A DNA stretch of 64,000 nucleotides from Ridgeia piscesae (lineage: Eukaryota > Annelida > Polychaeta > Sabellida > Siboglinidae): NCBI GenBank assembly GCA_025642075.2, contig JAODUO010001185.1, forward strand, positions 1 to 64,000, in the 5' to 3' direction. Shown here one piece after another: positions 37,075 to 49,400 of this stretch. The position numbers and the translations under genes are program-made. The notes under the pieces are model-generated. The model was not told where the DNA came from. It ran no database searches and worked only from the letters and a program-made list of their open reading frames with translations. Within the stretch, counting starts at the first letter, position 1, and each line of letters opens with the position of its first letter.

Positions 37075-37448
37075 CCATGCATACAGGTGAATTAAATTAT
37101 ATGTTATCAATCATGTTTTTCTGGGGTGGGAGAAACACTTTATATAAGTTGAAAGACTTATTCTTTCTTCCTTATTTCACATGTTATATTCTGTTACCCA
37201 GGATACAAAATCTCAGCTCCAAACATGCAAAACCAACAGAGATCATCATCCATTAGGCAACCACAATCATCATGTTGATTATTTGGCTGCAAGATCAGTG
37301 CCATTTAAAATTTGTGACTCCAAGATCTCCACCTCCCAGACGAATTTCTAAAAATCTAAGCAGAAAACCTCACTGTTTTAGACTATAGATAAACATTGTA
37401 TACCTGTCGTGTCGTCACTGTGGTTGTCCAGGGTGAAGGTTGCCACTG

Positions 37449-37478
37449 CTATGTCCAGATCCCACTCCCCTCTCCCTC
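37449..37478 (-). CDS. ERC: ERC terminal coding exon with GIWT C-terminus
   Basis: After the acceptor gtgcttacag the frame (phase 0) reads EGEGSGIWT and TAG. Vertebrate ERC proteins end in GIWA, which fits the RIM PDZ groove; here the last residue is Thr. Only 30 nt are coding, and the rest is 3' UTR. Confidence 0.82.
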   Translation of the reverse strand, partial: EGEGSGIWT

Positions 37479-40400
37479 CTGTAAGCACAGGGTTCTATGG
37501 ACCAACGGCTCTCAGCAATAAACATGACATTATATGCATTAACATAGCTTTGTTACTGGCAACGTTTGTTTTTAAATACACAGTAAATAGGTAAAATTAC
37601 AACATTTAAATTAAAAAAGCATATTCACAAACACTAGTTTTATGTCATACAAGTCGTTACTGTGTGCTGATCTGTAATTATTACTCACAATTCAACAGGT
37701 ATTGATAACTGTTGATAAATGTACACTACCATTACACCGATTAATTGAAAGATGTAGATCGTTGGATAAATTGGTAATATTTTTGACTTGGTAAGGAAGA
37801 TTTATCTGTCATCTGATCATCAGAACATCATCCCGACTTCTATAGGAAGTATTCAGCAATACCACAATTGCTGCATGATAACTATTTATAAACGATCTTG
37901 TCTACAGCCAGTTGTTCAGTGATACCGCTGACACCAGGTGCGGTTAGACTGAACACTGCTCTACCCTGGAAGTGGCAGTGAGTGAACTCAACTGAGTGTG
38001 ATTTTCCAACCACTACACTACGGAGTCCCACAACAAACAGGGTTTGTGGGCAATAGTTTTGCAAAGATTTGTATTTATTCCACAGACACTTACTGGCTGC
38101 TTCTTTGAGTTCTTCTGTTTCTTTGGTGATTTCTTCACTGGGATTCGTGATGAGCCTCCATCAGTGGGTGACTTTTGATCTTCTCCCGAGTGCTGCACAA
38201 GCTTCATCCGTTTCTGGGTCTGAAAGACCACATCAGCTCAGTTAGTTTTGCTTAATGTATTCTTTTTGGCTTAATAAACATTACATTAATATGAGCCATA
38301 CAAAAATATGGTATTGCGTGAAAGTTTAGAACATTATAATCACAACATTGTTAACAATAAAGCACAATGCAAACAGGCAAATTTACCCATACTACTACAA
38401 TCTACAATGTTTGAAAGGGGTAAATTTGAAGTCAATATTATCCAGTTTTGGAACAAACAACACAACAATTATTGGCATGAATGTGAAATACTAAGAAAAC
38501 TAAATATTGTTTAATACTGAAAATGGCGTCGGTGCAGAACACTCAGAGACATTTTTGTAATTTAACATCATGCAAAATGCTGCCACAAGAGGGCATCACA
38601 GTAGACTTTTATTCAGCTATGTGACTGCGATATGACACTGCATACTGTATTGCCTTCATCCAACTGTAGTCAGCTGACACTGCCACCAGGTGGCGAAGAC
38701 AACTGGTACAAGACAGTTTGAAACACAACAGAAATAGTAACTGATAGGTTTCATTATGCACAAATGTAGAACATTAAGAGCAGAGTGAATGAAAGGAGAG
38801 TTGTAACAGGGCTAGCATAAACAGATGAGGGGGACACAAATGCAGAGCACAGGTGACGATAAAGATGCACTGCTGAGGAAGCAGAGTGAACTGAGTGATG
38901 CTGCATCAATGCCACAAGGAGCTAAGGGCAAGGAAAGTGCCCAGCCATCAACATGGTCCCTCACCACTTCACTCAGCTGTTTCTGCAGTTGTATCTTCTC
39001 CTGTGTCAGTTTCTCAACAGCCTCAATGTTGTACTGGTTGGAGTTGGGGGTCATCTCCAGCAGGGCGATGTGGGCATCCTTCTCACTGATGGCTGCCACG
39101 ATCGCCTCTTGTCTGCAGCACAAGTCACGTCAAACCTCCCTCCTCACTCAGTCCACATCAACAGACCTCCCTCCTCACTCAGTCCACATCAACAGACCTC
39201 CCTTCTCACTCAGCCCATCACAACAGACCTCCCTCTTCACTCAGCCCATCACAACAGACCTCCCTCTTCACCCAGCCCATCACAACAGACTTCCCTCCTG
39301 ACTCAGTCCATCACAACAGACCTCCCTCCTGACTCAGCCCATCACAACAGACTTCCCTCCTGACTCAGTCCATCACAACAGACCTCCCTCCTGACTCAGC
39401 CCATCACAACAGACTTCCCTCCTGACTCAGTCCATCACAACAGACCTCCCTCCTGACTCAGTCCATCACAACAGACCTACTTCCTCACTCAGTCCACATC
39501 AACATACCTCACTCCTGACTCAGTCCATATCAACAGACCTCACTCCTGACTCAGTCCATCACAACAGACCTCCCTCTTCACTCAGTTCATCACAACAGAC
39601 CTCCCTCCTGACTCAGTCCATCACAACAGACCTCCCTCCTGACTCAGTCCATCACAACAGACCTCCCTCCTCACTCAGTCTATCACAACAGACCTCCCTC
39701 CTCACTCAGTCCACCACAACAGACCTCCCTCCTCACTCAGTCTATCACAACAGATCTCCCTCCTCACTCAGTCTATCACAACAGATCTCCCTCCTCACTC
39801 AGTCCATCACAACAAACCTCCCTCCTGACTCAGTCCATCACAACAGACCTCCCTCCTGACTCAGTCCATCACAACAGACCTCCCTCCTCACTCAGTCCAT
39901 CACAACAGACCTCCCTCCTCACTCAGTCTATCACAACAGATCTCCCTCCTCACTCAGTCCATCACAACAGACCTCCCTCCTCACTCAGTCCATCACAACA
40001 GACCTCCCTCCTCACTCAGTCTATCACAACAGATCTCCCTCCTGACTCAGTCCATCACAACAAACCTCCCTCCTGACTCAGTCCATCACAACAGACCTCC
40101 CTCCTGACTCAGTCCATCACAACATACCTCCCTCCTCACTCAGTCCATCACAACAGACCTCACTCCTCACTCAGTCCATCACAACAGACCTCCTTCATCA
40201 CTCAGTCCATCACAACAGACTTCCCTCCTCACTCAGTCCATCACAACAGACTTCCCTCCTCACTCAGTCCATCACAACAGACCTCCCTCCTTACTCAGTC
40301 CATCACAACAGACCTCCTTCATCACTCAACCCATCACAACAGACCTCCTTCCTCACTCAACCCATCACAACAGACCTCCCTCCTCACTCAGTCCATCACA

Positions 40401-43400
40401 ACAGACCTCCCTCCTCACTCAGTCCATCACAACAGACATCCCTCCTTACTCAGCCCATCACAACAGACCTCCCTCCTCACTCAGTCCATCACAACAGACC
40501 TCCCTCCTCACTCAGTCCATCACAACAGACCTCCCTCCTCACTCAGCCCATCACAACAGACCTCCTTCCTGACTCAACCCATCACAACAGACCTCCCTCC
40601 TCACTCAGTCCATCACAACAGACCTCCTTCCTGACTCAGCCCATCACAACAGACCTCCCTCCTCACTCAGTCCATCACAACAGACCTCCCTCCTCACTCA
40701 GTCCATCACAACAGACCTCCCTCCTCACTCAGCCCATCACAACAGACCTCCCTCCTCACTCAGCCCATCACAACAGACCTCCTTCCTGACTCAACCCATC
40801 ACAACAGACCTCCCTCCTCACTCAGTCCATCACAACAGACCTCCCTCCTGACTCAGCCCATCACAACAGAACTCCCTCCTCACTCAGTCCATCACAACAG
40901 ACCTCCTTCCTGACTCAGCCCATCACAACAGACCTCACTCCTCACTCAGTCCATCACAACAGACCTCCCTCCTCACTCAGTCCATCACAACAGACCTCCC
41001 TCCTCACTCAGTCCATCACAACAGACCTCCCTCCTCACTCAGTCCATCACAACAGACCTCCCTCCTCACTCAGTCCATCACAACAGACCTCCCTCCTCAC
41101 TCAGTCCATCACAACAGACCTCCCTCCTGACTCAGTCCATCACAACAGACCTCCCTCCTTACTCAGTCCATCACAACAGACCTCCCTCCTGACTCAGTCC
41201 ATCACAACAGACCTCCATCCTCACTCAGTCCATCACAACAGACCTCCCTCCTCACTCAGTCCATCACAACAGACCTCCCTCCTCACTCAGTCCATCACAA
41301 CAGACCTCCCTCCTACTCACAACAGACCTCCCTCCTACTCAGTCCATCACAACAAACCTCCCCCTGACTCAGTCCATCACAACAGACCTCCCTCCTCACT
41401 CAGCCCATCACAACAGACCTCCCTCCTCACTCAGTCCATCACAACAGACCTCCCTCCTCACTCAGTCTATCACAACAGATCTCCCTCCTGACTCAGTCCA
41501 TCACAACAAACCTCCCTCCTGACTCAGTCCATCACAACAGACCTCCCTCCTCACTCAGTCCATCACAACATACCTCCCTCCTCACTCAGTCCATCACAAC
41601 AGACCTCCTCCTACTCAGTCCATCACAACAGACCTCCTCTCACTCACCATCACAACAGACTCCTCCTCACTCACCATCACAACAGACTCCCTCCTCACTC
41701 ATCCATCACAACAGACCTCCCTCCTACTCAGTCCATCACAACAGACTCCTCTACTCACCCATCACAACAGACCTCCTCCTCACTCACCATCACAACAGAC
41801 CTCCCTCCTCACTCAGTCCATCACAACAGACCTCCCTCCTCACTCAGCCATCACAACAGACTCCTCCTACTCACCCATCACAACAGACCTCCCTCCTCAC
41901 TCAGTCCATCACAACAGACCTCCTCCTACTCAGCCATCACAACAGACCTCCCTCCTCACTCAGCCATCACAACAGACCTCCTCCTACTCACCATCACAAC
42001 AGACCTCCCTCCTCACTCAGCCATCACAACAGACCTCCTCCTACTCAGCCCATCACAACAGACCTCCCTCCTCACTCAGTCCATCACAACAGACCTCCCT
42101 CCTCACTCAGTCCATCACAACAGACCTCCCTCCTCACTCAGCCCATCACAACAGACCTCCCTCCTCACTCAGCCCATCACAACAGACCTCCTTCCTGACT
42201 CAACCCATCACAACAGACCTCCCTCCTCACTCAGTCCATCACAACAGACCTCCCTCCTGACTCAGCCCATCACAACAGAACTCCCTCCTCACTCAGTCCA
42301 TCACAACAGACCTCCTTCCTGACTCAGCCCATCACAACAGACCTCACTCCTCACTCAGTCCATCACAACAGACCTCCCTCCTCACTCAGTCCATCACAAC
42401 AGACCTCCCTCCTCACTCAGTCCATCACAACAGACCTCCCTCCTCACTCAGTCCATCACAACAGACCTCCCTCCTCACTCAGTCCATCACAACAGACCTC
42501 CCTCCTCACTCAGTCCATCACAACAGACCTCCCTCCTGACTCAGTCCATCACAACAGACCTCCCTCCTCACTCAGTCCATCACAACAGACCTCCCTCCTG
42601 ACTCAGTCCATCACAACAGACCTCCCTCCTGACTCAGTCCATCACAACAGACCTCCCTCCTGACTCAGTCCATCACAACAGACCTCACTCCTCACTCAGT
42701 CCATCACAACAGACCTCCCTCCTTACTCAGCCCATCACAACAGACCTCCCTCCTCACTGAGCCCATCACAACAGACCTCCCTCCTCACTCAGTCCATCAC
42801 AACAGACCTCCCTCCTCAACAATGAATGGCTACAGAATGAATACAGTTAAAAATGTGTATCAAAGGTGTTTATTTTATTATATTTAACTAATTTAGTAAT
42901 GTAACAAGTATTTAGAAGTATATCACATTTTCTCAACATTTCTTGTAAAAACTTATCAAGAGGCTGGTTCCTGCCATACAAATATCAGTACTAACAACAC
43001 ATAGTACAACTGAAGCCTGACTCAGTGAGCTGACAAAGGGTTCTCACTTCATCTCGTAGAGTTCCTTCATCTGGTCCGTACGCTCCCCCTGCATGCGCTG
43101 GAGCGAGGCGTCTCTCTCCTCCAGGATTGACTCCATGGCCTTCACCTGCTCCCCATGCTCCACACTGGTCTGTCGCAGGCGCTCCAGCTCCTCCGAAACA
43201 TTCCGCGACTGAAACACCACCAGTTCATTTCAATTCATTTGTCAATTTCGAAATGTAATTAAAATGAGACGATACAACAAAGTTGATTTCCAATACAAAC
43301 AACATATAGTAATAATAACACATTACCAATGATAACAACATATAATAATAGTAAAACAAAATAATATTAGTGTCAATTTTTAAAATTAAATGTAAAGGCA

Positions 43401-46400
43401 AATTATATATAGGGCAGTATCCAATCCTTAGGACTGGCCGGAGCACAATTACAATTATGTTAATTACCAATCTTATGCCATGTGACGGAAATGTATCGGG
43501 TCTAAGGTGGTTTCCTCCAAACAGCCCAATCTTGGGCTAATGCAGTTATCCTTCTCTAGAATTAGTGAGTCCACTACAGCTTACACATTTACCGCCTGTG
43601 TGGGATCTTTTACTTCCCCTGGCATAGACACCAGATAGAAGGGACCATCGGTTTTTAGTGTCTCTTCCAAAAGACACAGGCAAATGGGGTGAACGAAATT
43701 GCCTAAGTTTCGAAATGGCTGTAGGTGGGATTGAACTCTACCGCGCGACCATCGCTTTCCTACAATGCACCTATGCCACCAACCTGTTTCTCCTGCTGTT
43801 CAATCTTCACATGTTGTTCTGCCATCACCATTTCCCTCTGCGCCGTGATCTTGACACTTTCCCTGAGTGCCTCCTCTAGCTCTTCCACTCTGTCTTCATA
43901 CTGCTTAATTAACGTCTAAAAATCAACACAACTAAACTGAAAACGCCCAACCAAAGGTAAGTGACTAACTAAAACTTGAAACCAAAGCGCTGCTACAAGG
44001 GAGGTGTGAGAGGGTGCAGGGAGGGGCAAGGGAAGGGGTGCGGGATAAGGGTGGCAGGTTGTGTCAACGGAAGAACGCAGGGAAATAATAATAAGAAAAG
44101 TGAGGAAAAGACAGAACAGTTGCTTTAGTAAAGTGTTGTTTGCAAAATTGCTGTAAATCAAGATATCACACATTGGACATTTCATGTTTATTTCAAGTGA
44201 AGACACCAAACACCAGCTGATGCTGTTAGTGCAGTAATTAAAAAATTTTTTTTTTTTATCGGGAAAAAAAAAATGGGCTTTTGTTTAGGACCAATTAAAA
44301 TTTTCAAAACACCTTGATGACAATTTTATTTAAGGGAAAATTTAATTAAATTTTCACTAACGTCTTTTGTAGGGGAACAATAATGCAATGGAAATTATTT
44401 TTAATTCTTTATACCCTAGGGCAGTAATAAGAGACGGGAAAAAGGGCTTAAACAGACTGCTAATCTACAGGCAGTCATTCTGGAGAGTCACTTCTGGATG
44501 TAGGACATCATGAGTAATGTCTACATGTGTTTTACTTCGGGGGTAACATCGTGAGTTGTAAGGGAGTGGACCCCCATGTTGTAATGTCCAAAAGGGGGTT
44601 AGGGGTGAGTGGGCTACCCCGTGAGTTGTATGAGTGGACTCCCAGGTGTGTTGTGTGCCAGTCTGACAGGTGTGTTGTGTGGGTGTGTTGTGTGAGTGTG
44701 TTGTGGGGGTGTTCTGTGAGGTGTGTTGTGTGAGTGTGCTGTGAGGTGTGTTGTGTGAGTGTGCTGTGAGGTGTGTTGTGTAAGCGTGCTGTGAGGCATG
44801 TTGTATGGTGCTGCAAGGTATGTAGTGAGATGTCTGTTGTGGTTTGTACCTTGAGTTGTGAGGAGTCGGAGCCGAGGGATTCTTCCCTCTTCCTCGCTTC
44901 CTCCATCAACTGGGCAGACTTTGTCTTCTCCGTCTGTTGTGAAGTGCTTCAGTGTCCCCACCTTCTTCCTCAGTTCCTTCAGCTGCCTGCAATCACCACC
45001 ACCAGCGGGAAATATAAAGTGATGCGACATTAGTTTCTGACAGCAGTTACTTTCAGTATGAGTAACTTTGGTGAAAGCTTATCAGCCTATTTGAAAAGAT
45101 AAGGCAACGGCTACATCCTGCATGTATATCATATAGTAACAAATTATTTGTCAGTTATTTTGGGGATTGTTTATGATGCAGATATTACACAATGCACAGA
45201 ACAATTCACTGAATATCATTGATATTTAGGAAGGACACAACTTACTCCTGTTGTTCCCGAATTTGTTCTTCCAATTTGCTTTTCTCTGTTTCTGATTCCT
45301 TCAGTATCAGCAGCAGACGATCAACCTCTTTCTGGGTCTGATCTGCTGTGGCCTCGTACTTCTGTAGCTGGCCTTGCAGCAACGACAGCTTCTTATTGGT
45401 CTCTGCCTCTGTCTCACTCGACTCTGTCGCTCGCTGCACAACCAACTGAAGTCAGATTGAACACGATCATTATCATCAGTCATATTGAACAAGATCATTA
45501 TCATCAGTCAGATTGAACAAGATCATTATCATCAGTCAGATTAAACATGATCATTGTCATCAGTCAGATTGAACAAGATCATTATCATCAGTCAGATTGA
45601 ACAAGATCATTATCATCAGTCAGATTGAACAAGATCATTATCATCAGTCAGATTGAACATGATCATTATCATCAGTCAGATTGAACAAGATCATTATCAT
45701 CAGTCAGGTTGAACACGATCGTTATCATCAGTCAGGTTGAACAAGATCATTATCATCAGTCAGATTGAACAAGATCATTATCATCAGTCAGGTTGAACAA
45801 GATCATTATCATCAGTCAGATTGAACAAGATCATTATCATCAGTCAGGTTGAACACGATCGTTATCATCAGTCAGATTGAACACGATCATTATCATTACA
45901 GTCAGATTGAACAAGATCATTATCATTAGTCAGATTGAACAAGATCGTTATCATTACAGTCAACAGATGGATCCTGCCAATGTCACAATCAAAATTATGT
46001 GCATCACGTTCGTCCAATATATTGTTTTTACATAAGTATTGTATGTATATTATATTATTACTGCAACATGATGTCTGCCTAATCAACCTTCAACAAACAT
46101 GGTTGCAATATGCATCAATGATCATAGTATTCATGGGAATCAATAGAAATAGTTCCATATGTATAGGTTGATGTAATTTTTCATACACAGATACAGGACA
46201 TCGAACCATGCATGGTAGGACTAGGGATCATATATCCCAAATAAATGAAGTTCTTGTTTGACAGAGTTCCTTGTTTTCGTCATAAATAAAAACACTTGGG
46301 GCTTGAATTTTCATAAAATATATTAGGTAAAATGGAAAATTATTGGTATAATGCCAGAATGTTCAACAAGTTCAGCACCCATTTTGATAGCTTCTAGGAC

Positions 46401-49400
46401 CTTGTTGCTAAGTAACAGATCATGTGATGAATTGGTCAATTAACTGGCCTACCTTCATCAGAATTAACACCACGAGATGGCTCTGTCTGACCACCACTGA
46501 CCACTCACCCAGTCAAGTTTCTCCTGCCACTGACCACTCACCTGGTCCAGTCTCTCCTGCCACTGACCACTCACCCGGTCCAGTCTCTCCTGCCACTGAC
46601 CACTCACCTGGTCCAGTCTCTCCTACCACTGACCACTCACCCGGTCCAGTCTCTCCTACCACTGACCACTCACCCGGTCCAGTCTCTCCTTCCACTGACC
46701 ACTCACCCGGTCCAGTCTCTCCTACCACTGACCACTCACCCGGTCCAGTCTCTCCTACCACTGACCACTCACCCGGTCCAGTCTCTCCTACCACTGACCA
46801 CTCACCCGGTCCAGTCTCTCCTTCCACTGACCACTCACCCGGTCCAGTCTCTCCTACCACTGACCACTCACCCGGTCCAGTCTCTCCTACCACTGACCAC
46901 TCACCTGGTCCAGTCTCTCCTACCACTGACCACTCACCCGGTCCAGTCTCTCCTACCACTGACCACTCACCTGGTCCAGTCTCTCCTACCACTGACCACT
47001 CACCTGGTCCAGTCTCTCCTACCACTGACCACTCACCCGGTCCAGTCTCTCCTTCCACTGACCACTCACCCGGTCCAGTCTCTCCTACCACTGACCACTC
47101 ACCCGGTCCAGTCTCTCCTACCACTGACCACTCACCCGGTCCAGTCTCTCCTACCACTGACCACTCACCCGGTCCAATCTCTCCTACCACTGACCACTCA
47201 CCCGGTCCAATCTCTCCTACCACTGACCACTCACCCGGTCCAGTCTCTCCTTCCACTGACCACTCACCCGGTCCAGTCTCTCCTACCACTGACCACTCAC
47301 CTGGTCCAGTCTCTCCTACCACTGACCACTCACCCGGTCCAATCTCTCCTGCAGCTGAGTCACTTCGGCTGACTTCTGTGACAGCGCCACCTGGAGTTGG
47401 TTCACCTCCGACTCGTATGATCGTTTCGCTGACTTCAGTTCTGAAATCTCCCCTTGAAGCTCCAACAGTGCAGCCTGACAGACAGACAGACAGACAGAAT
47501 GATGACTACATTTAATGAGACATTTTACCTGTATGTTTGAATATCTGCCAGTTCATTCTAGGAGTGCTTTCAGAAATTCATGGTGTTTCATTGTTCAACC
47601 CCCCAGCTTCAGACATATGTGGTGTGGAATTTAAAAGTTTGTGTGAGGAGCCAAAATAACTCGAAACACAACAGGTATTGGGTTCAAATGCTAATATTTG
47701 ATCCAGCAAGCTGCCTGGTTATGTCATTCACAATGGGGCCTGTAAGTGGGTCACGATACATGGTGAAACTCCGCGTGACTGGAGCTAATTGACGACTGGA
47801 CACAATAATAATATTCTAACGATGGATGACAGTTGTAGCTTCTGACTGATGAATACTAGAAAATCAGGTCATAAATATCTTGTGTTATACCTTTCTTATC
47901 TTAAATGTCCGATTTAATATTGAGTTTACCACATTATCATAGACATATAGCGATTTACGTAGTGCAAATAAACACGATTTTACGCCGTATGTGTCTTTTA
48001 CGAGATTTGCATTTTACATTACTGTATGTTGTGGTTTCGATAAGCACAAGTTGTCTAAATGCACATAATCATAACACATGTATACGTTTGCCCCAAACAC
48101 TCTTCATTATTAGTCAAGATCGCCAAACACAAGTACTTGCCGCTAATGCCATGGCAACCACCGTAATAATCAATTAAAATTAATGATATCTGTGATCATT
48201 GTCACCGGCAAAGTGTTCCATTGCTTCTGCTTGTAATAATGCTTTGGACAATATAACTGAAATATGCTATTTGAGAACAGTTCGATTATTACAACCACAT
48301 ACAAAACAAAGTCCTATATGTTAACTTGGAGAATATGGACTTCCTGTCCCCAACTGCACCCAGCCTCGTTTTCGCGTGGGAGACTTACATGCCCTATACT
48401 AACAATGTGCTTAATACATGGTCTATTCAAAAGGTGGCACCACATTACCACACTAGTATATGATCTATTCAATAGGTGGCGCCACGTTACCATTTATCTA
48501 CTAACTGGAAAACATTCCAGTTCATTCATCATCATTGTCACGTAACCTTCCACTTATTCCATGTAATAGGGAATAAGCTGTGATGACAGATGGTATTAGT
48601 TATGGTGATGAAAAGTATGATTGTGTCTGATGATTAGAAAAGATAGATGTAGTTTACATAATCAGTTTGTGAAATAACTTTCATATGAAGATCTCTTGTG
48701 ATGTATAACGTGACAGTGCATGAGAAAATAACTATTTACTCCCACTGTAATTTCATTAACAGTGGACATATACCAATAATTGGATGGACACATTCCAATA
48801 ATAGTGGTTTGATATACCTAGTCTAATAAAAAATAAATTCACCAATTTTATTTATTTATAGATATGCGTGGAACTGGTAACATACTATTTTCAAAACATG
48901 CATTGTTATTAAACTGCTTACAGGGAAATTGTCAGCTCACACTGCACTTAGATAATACTAAAATATACACAAATCAAGGAACCAAACATGCCTGTTTCTC
49001 GTCAAGCTGTGACTGAAGATCTGAGGTGTTTTTCTTCGCCTCTCGTAGTGTTGCCTCAGACCTCGCTAGCTCCTCCTGGTGGTCAACATCACAACGTTCT
49101 CGCTGCTCTTTTAACCTACGATAGCAATTATTTTATTGATATGTTGAGATTTTTCTGAATTACCTCTGCTACAACATAAAACCAAACTGATTCTTCTTCT
49201 TGACAAAACATAATAAAATATATCTTGTTATTTTATGAAAATGAAAAGATAGAAAAGATAGAACTGTATCAAGTTCCCAGAACAACTCAGATCATTTCAG
49301 TCCATGTCAGAATAAGAGATCATCTCTGGTACCATGCAGGTACACTGTATAGTGTATATACAAACACAATGCAAACATAATTATATTTAATACTATTTAG

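Noticed and set aside
38825..39363. Plus-strand ORFs with PPHSVHINRPP repeats
   Set aside because: Antisense of an ERC exon plus the 31-bp array.
44527..45033. Plus and minus ORFs with HTTHL/HNT repeats around the ERC exon
   Set aside because: They read through a 25-bp repeat and out-of-frame exon sequence; only the ERC frames are homologous.
46424..47515. 363-codon + strand ORF rich in TTDHSPGPVSP and its 269-codon minus counterpart
   Set aside because: Both are products of a 33-bp array (11 codons, no stop in two frames); the real coding exon here is the ERC exon on the minus strand.
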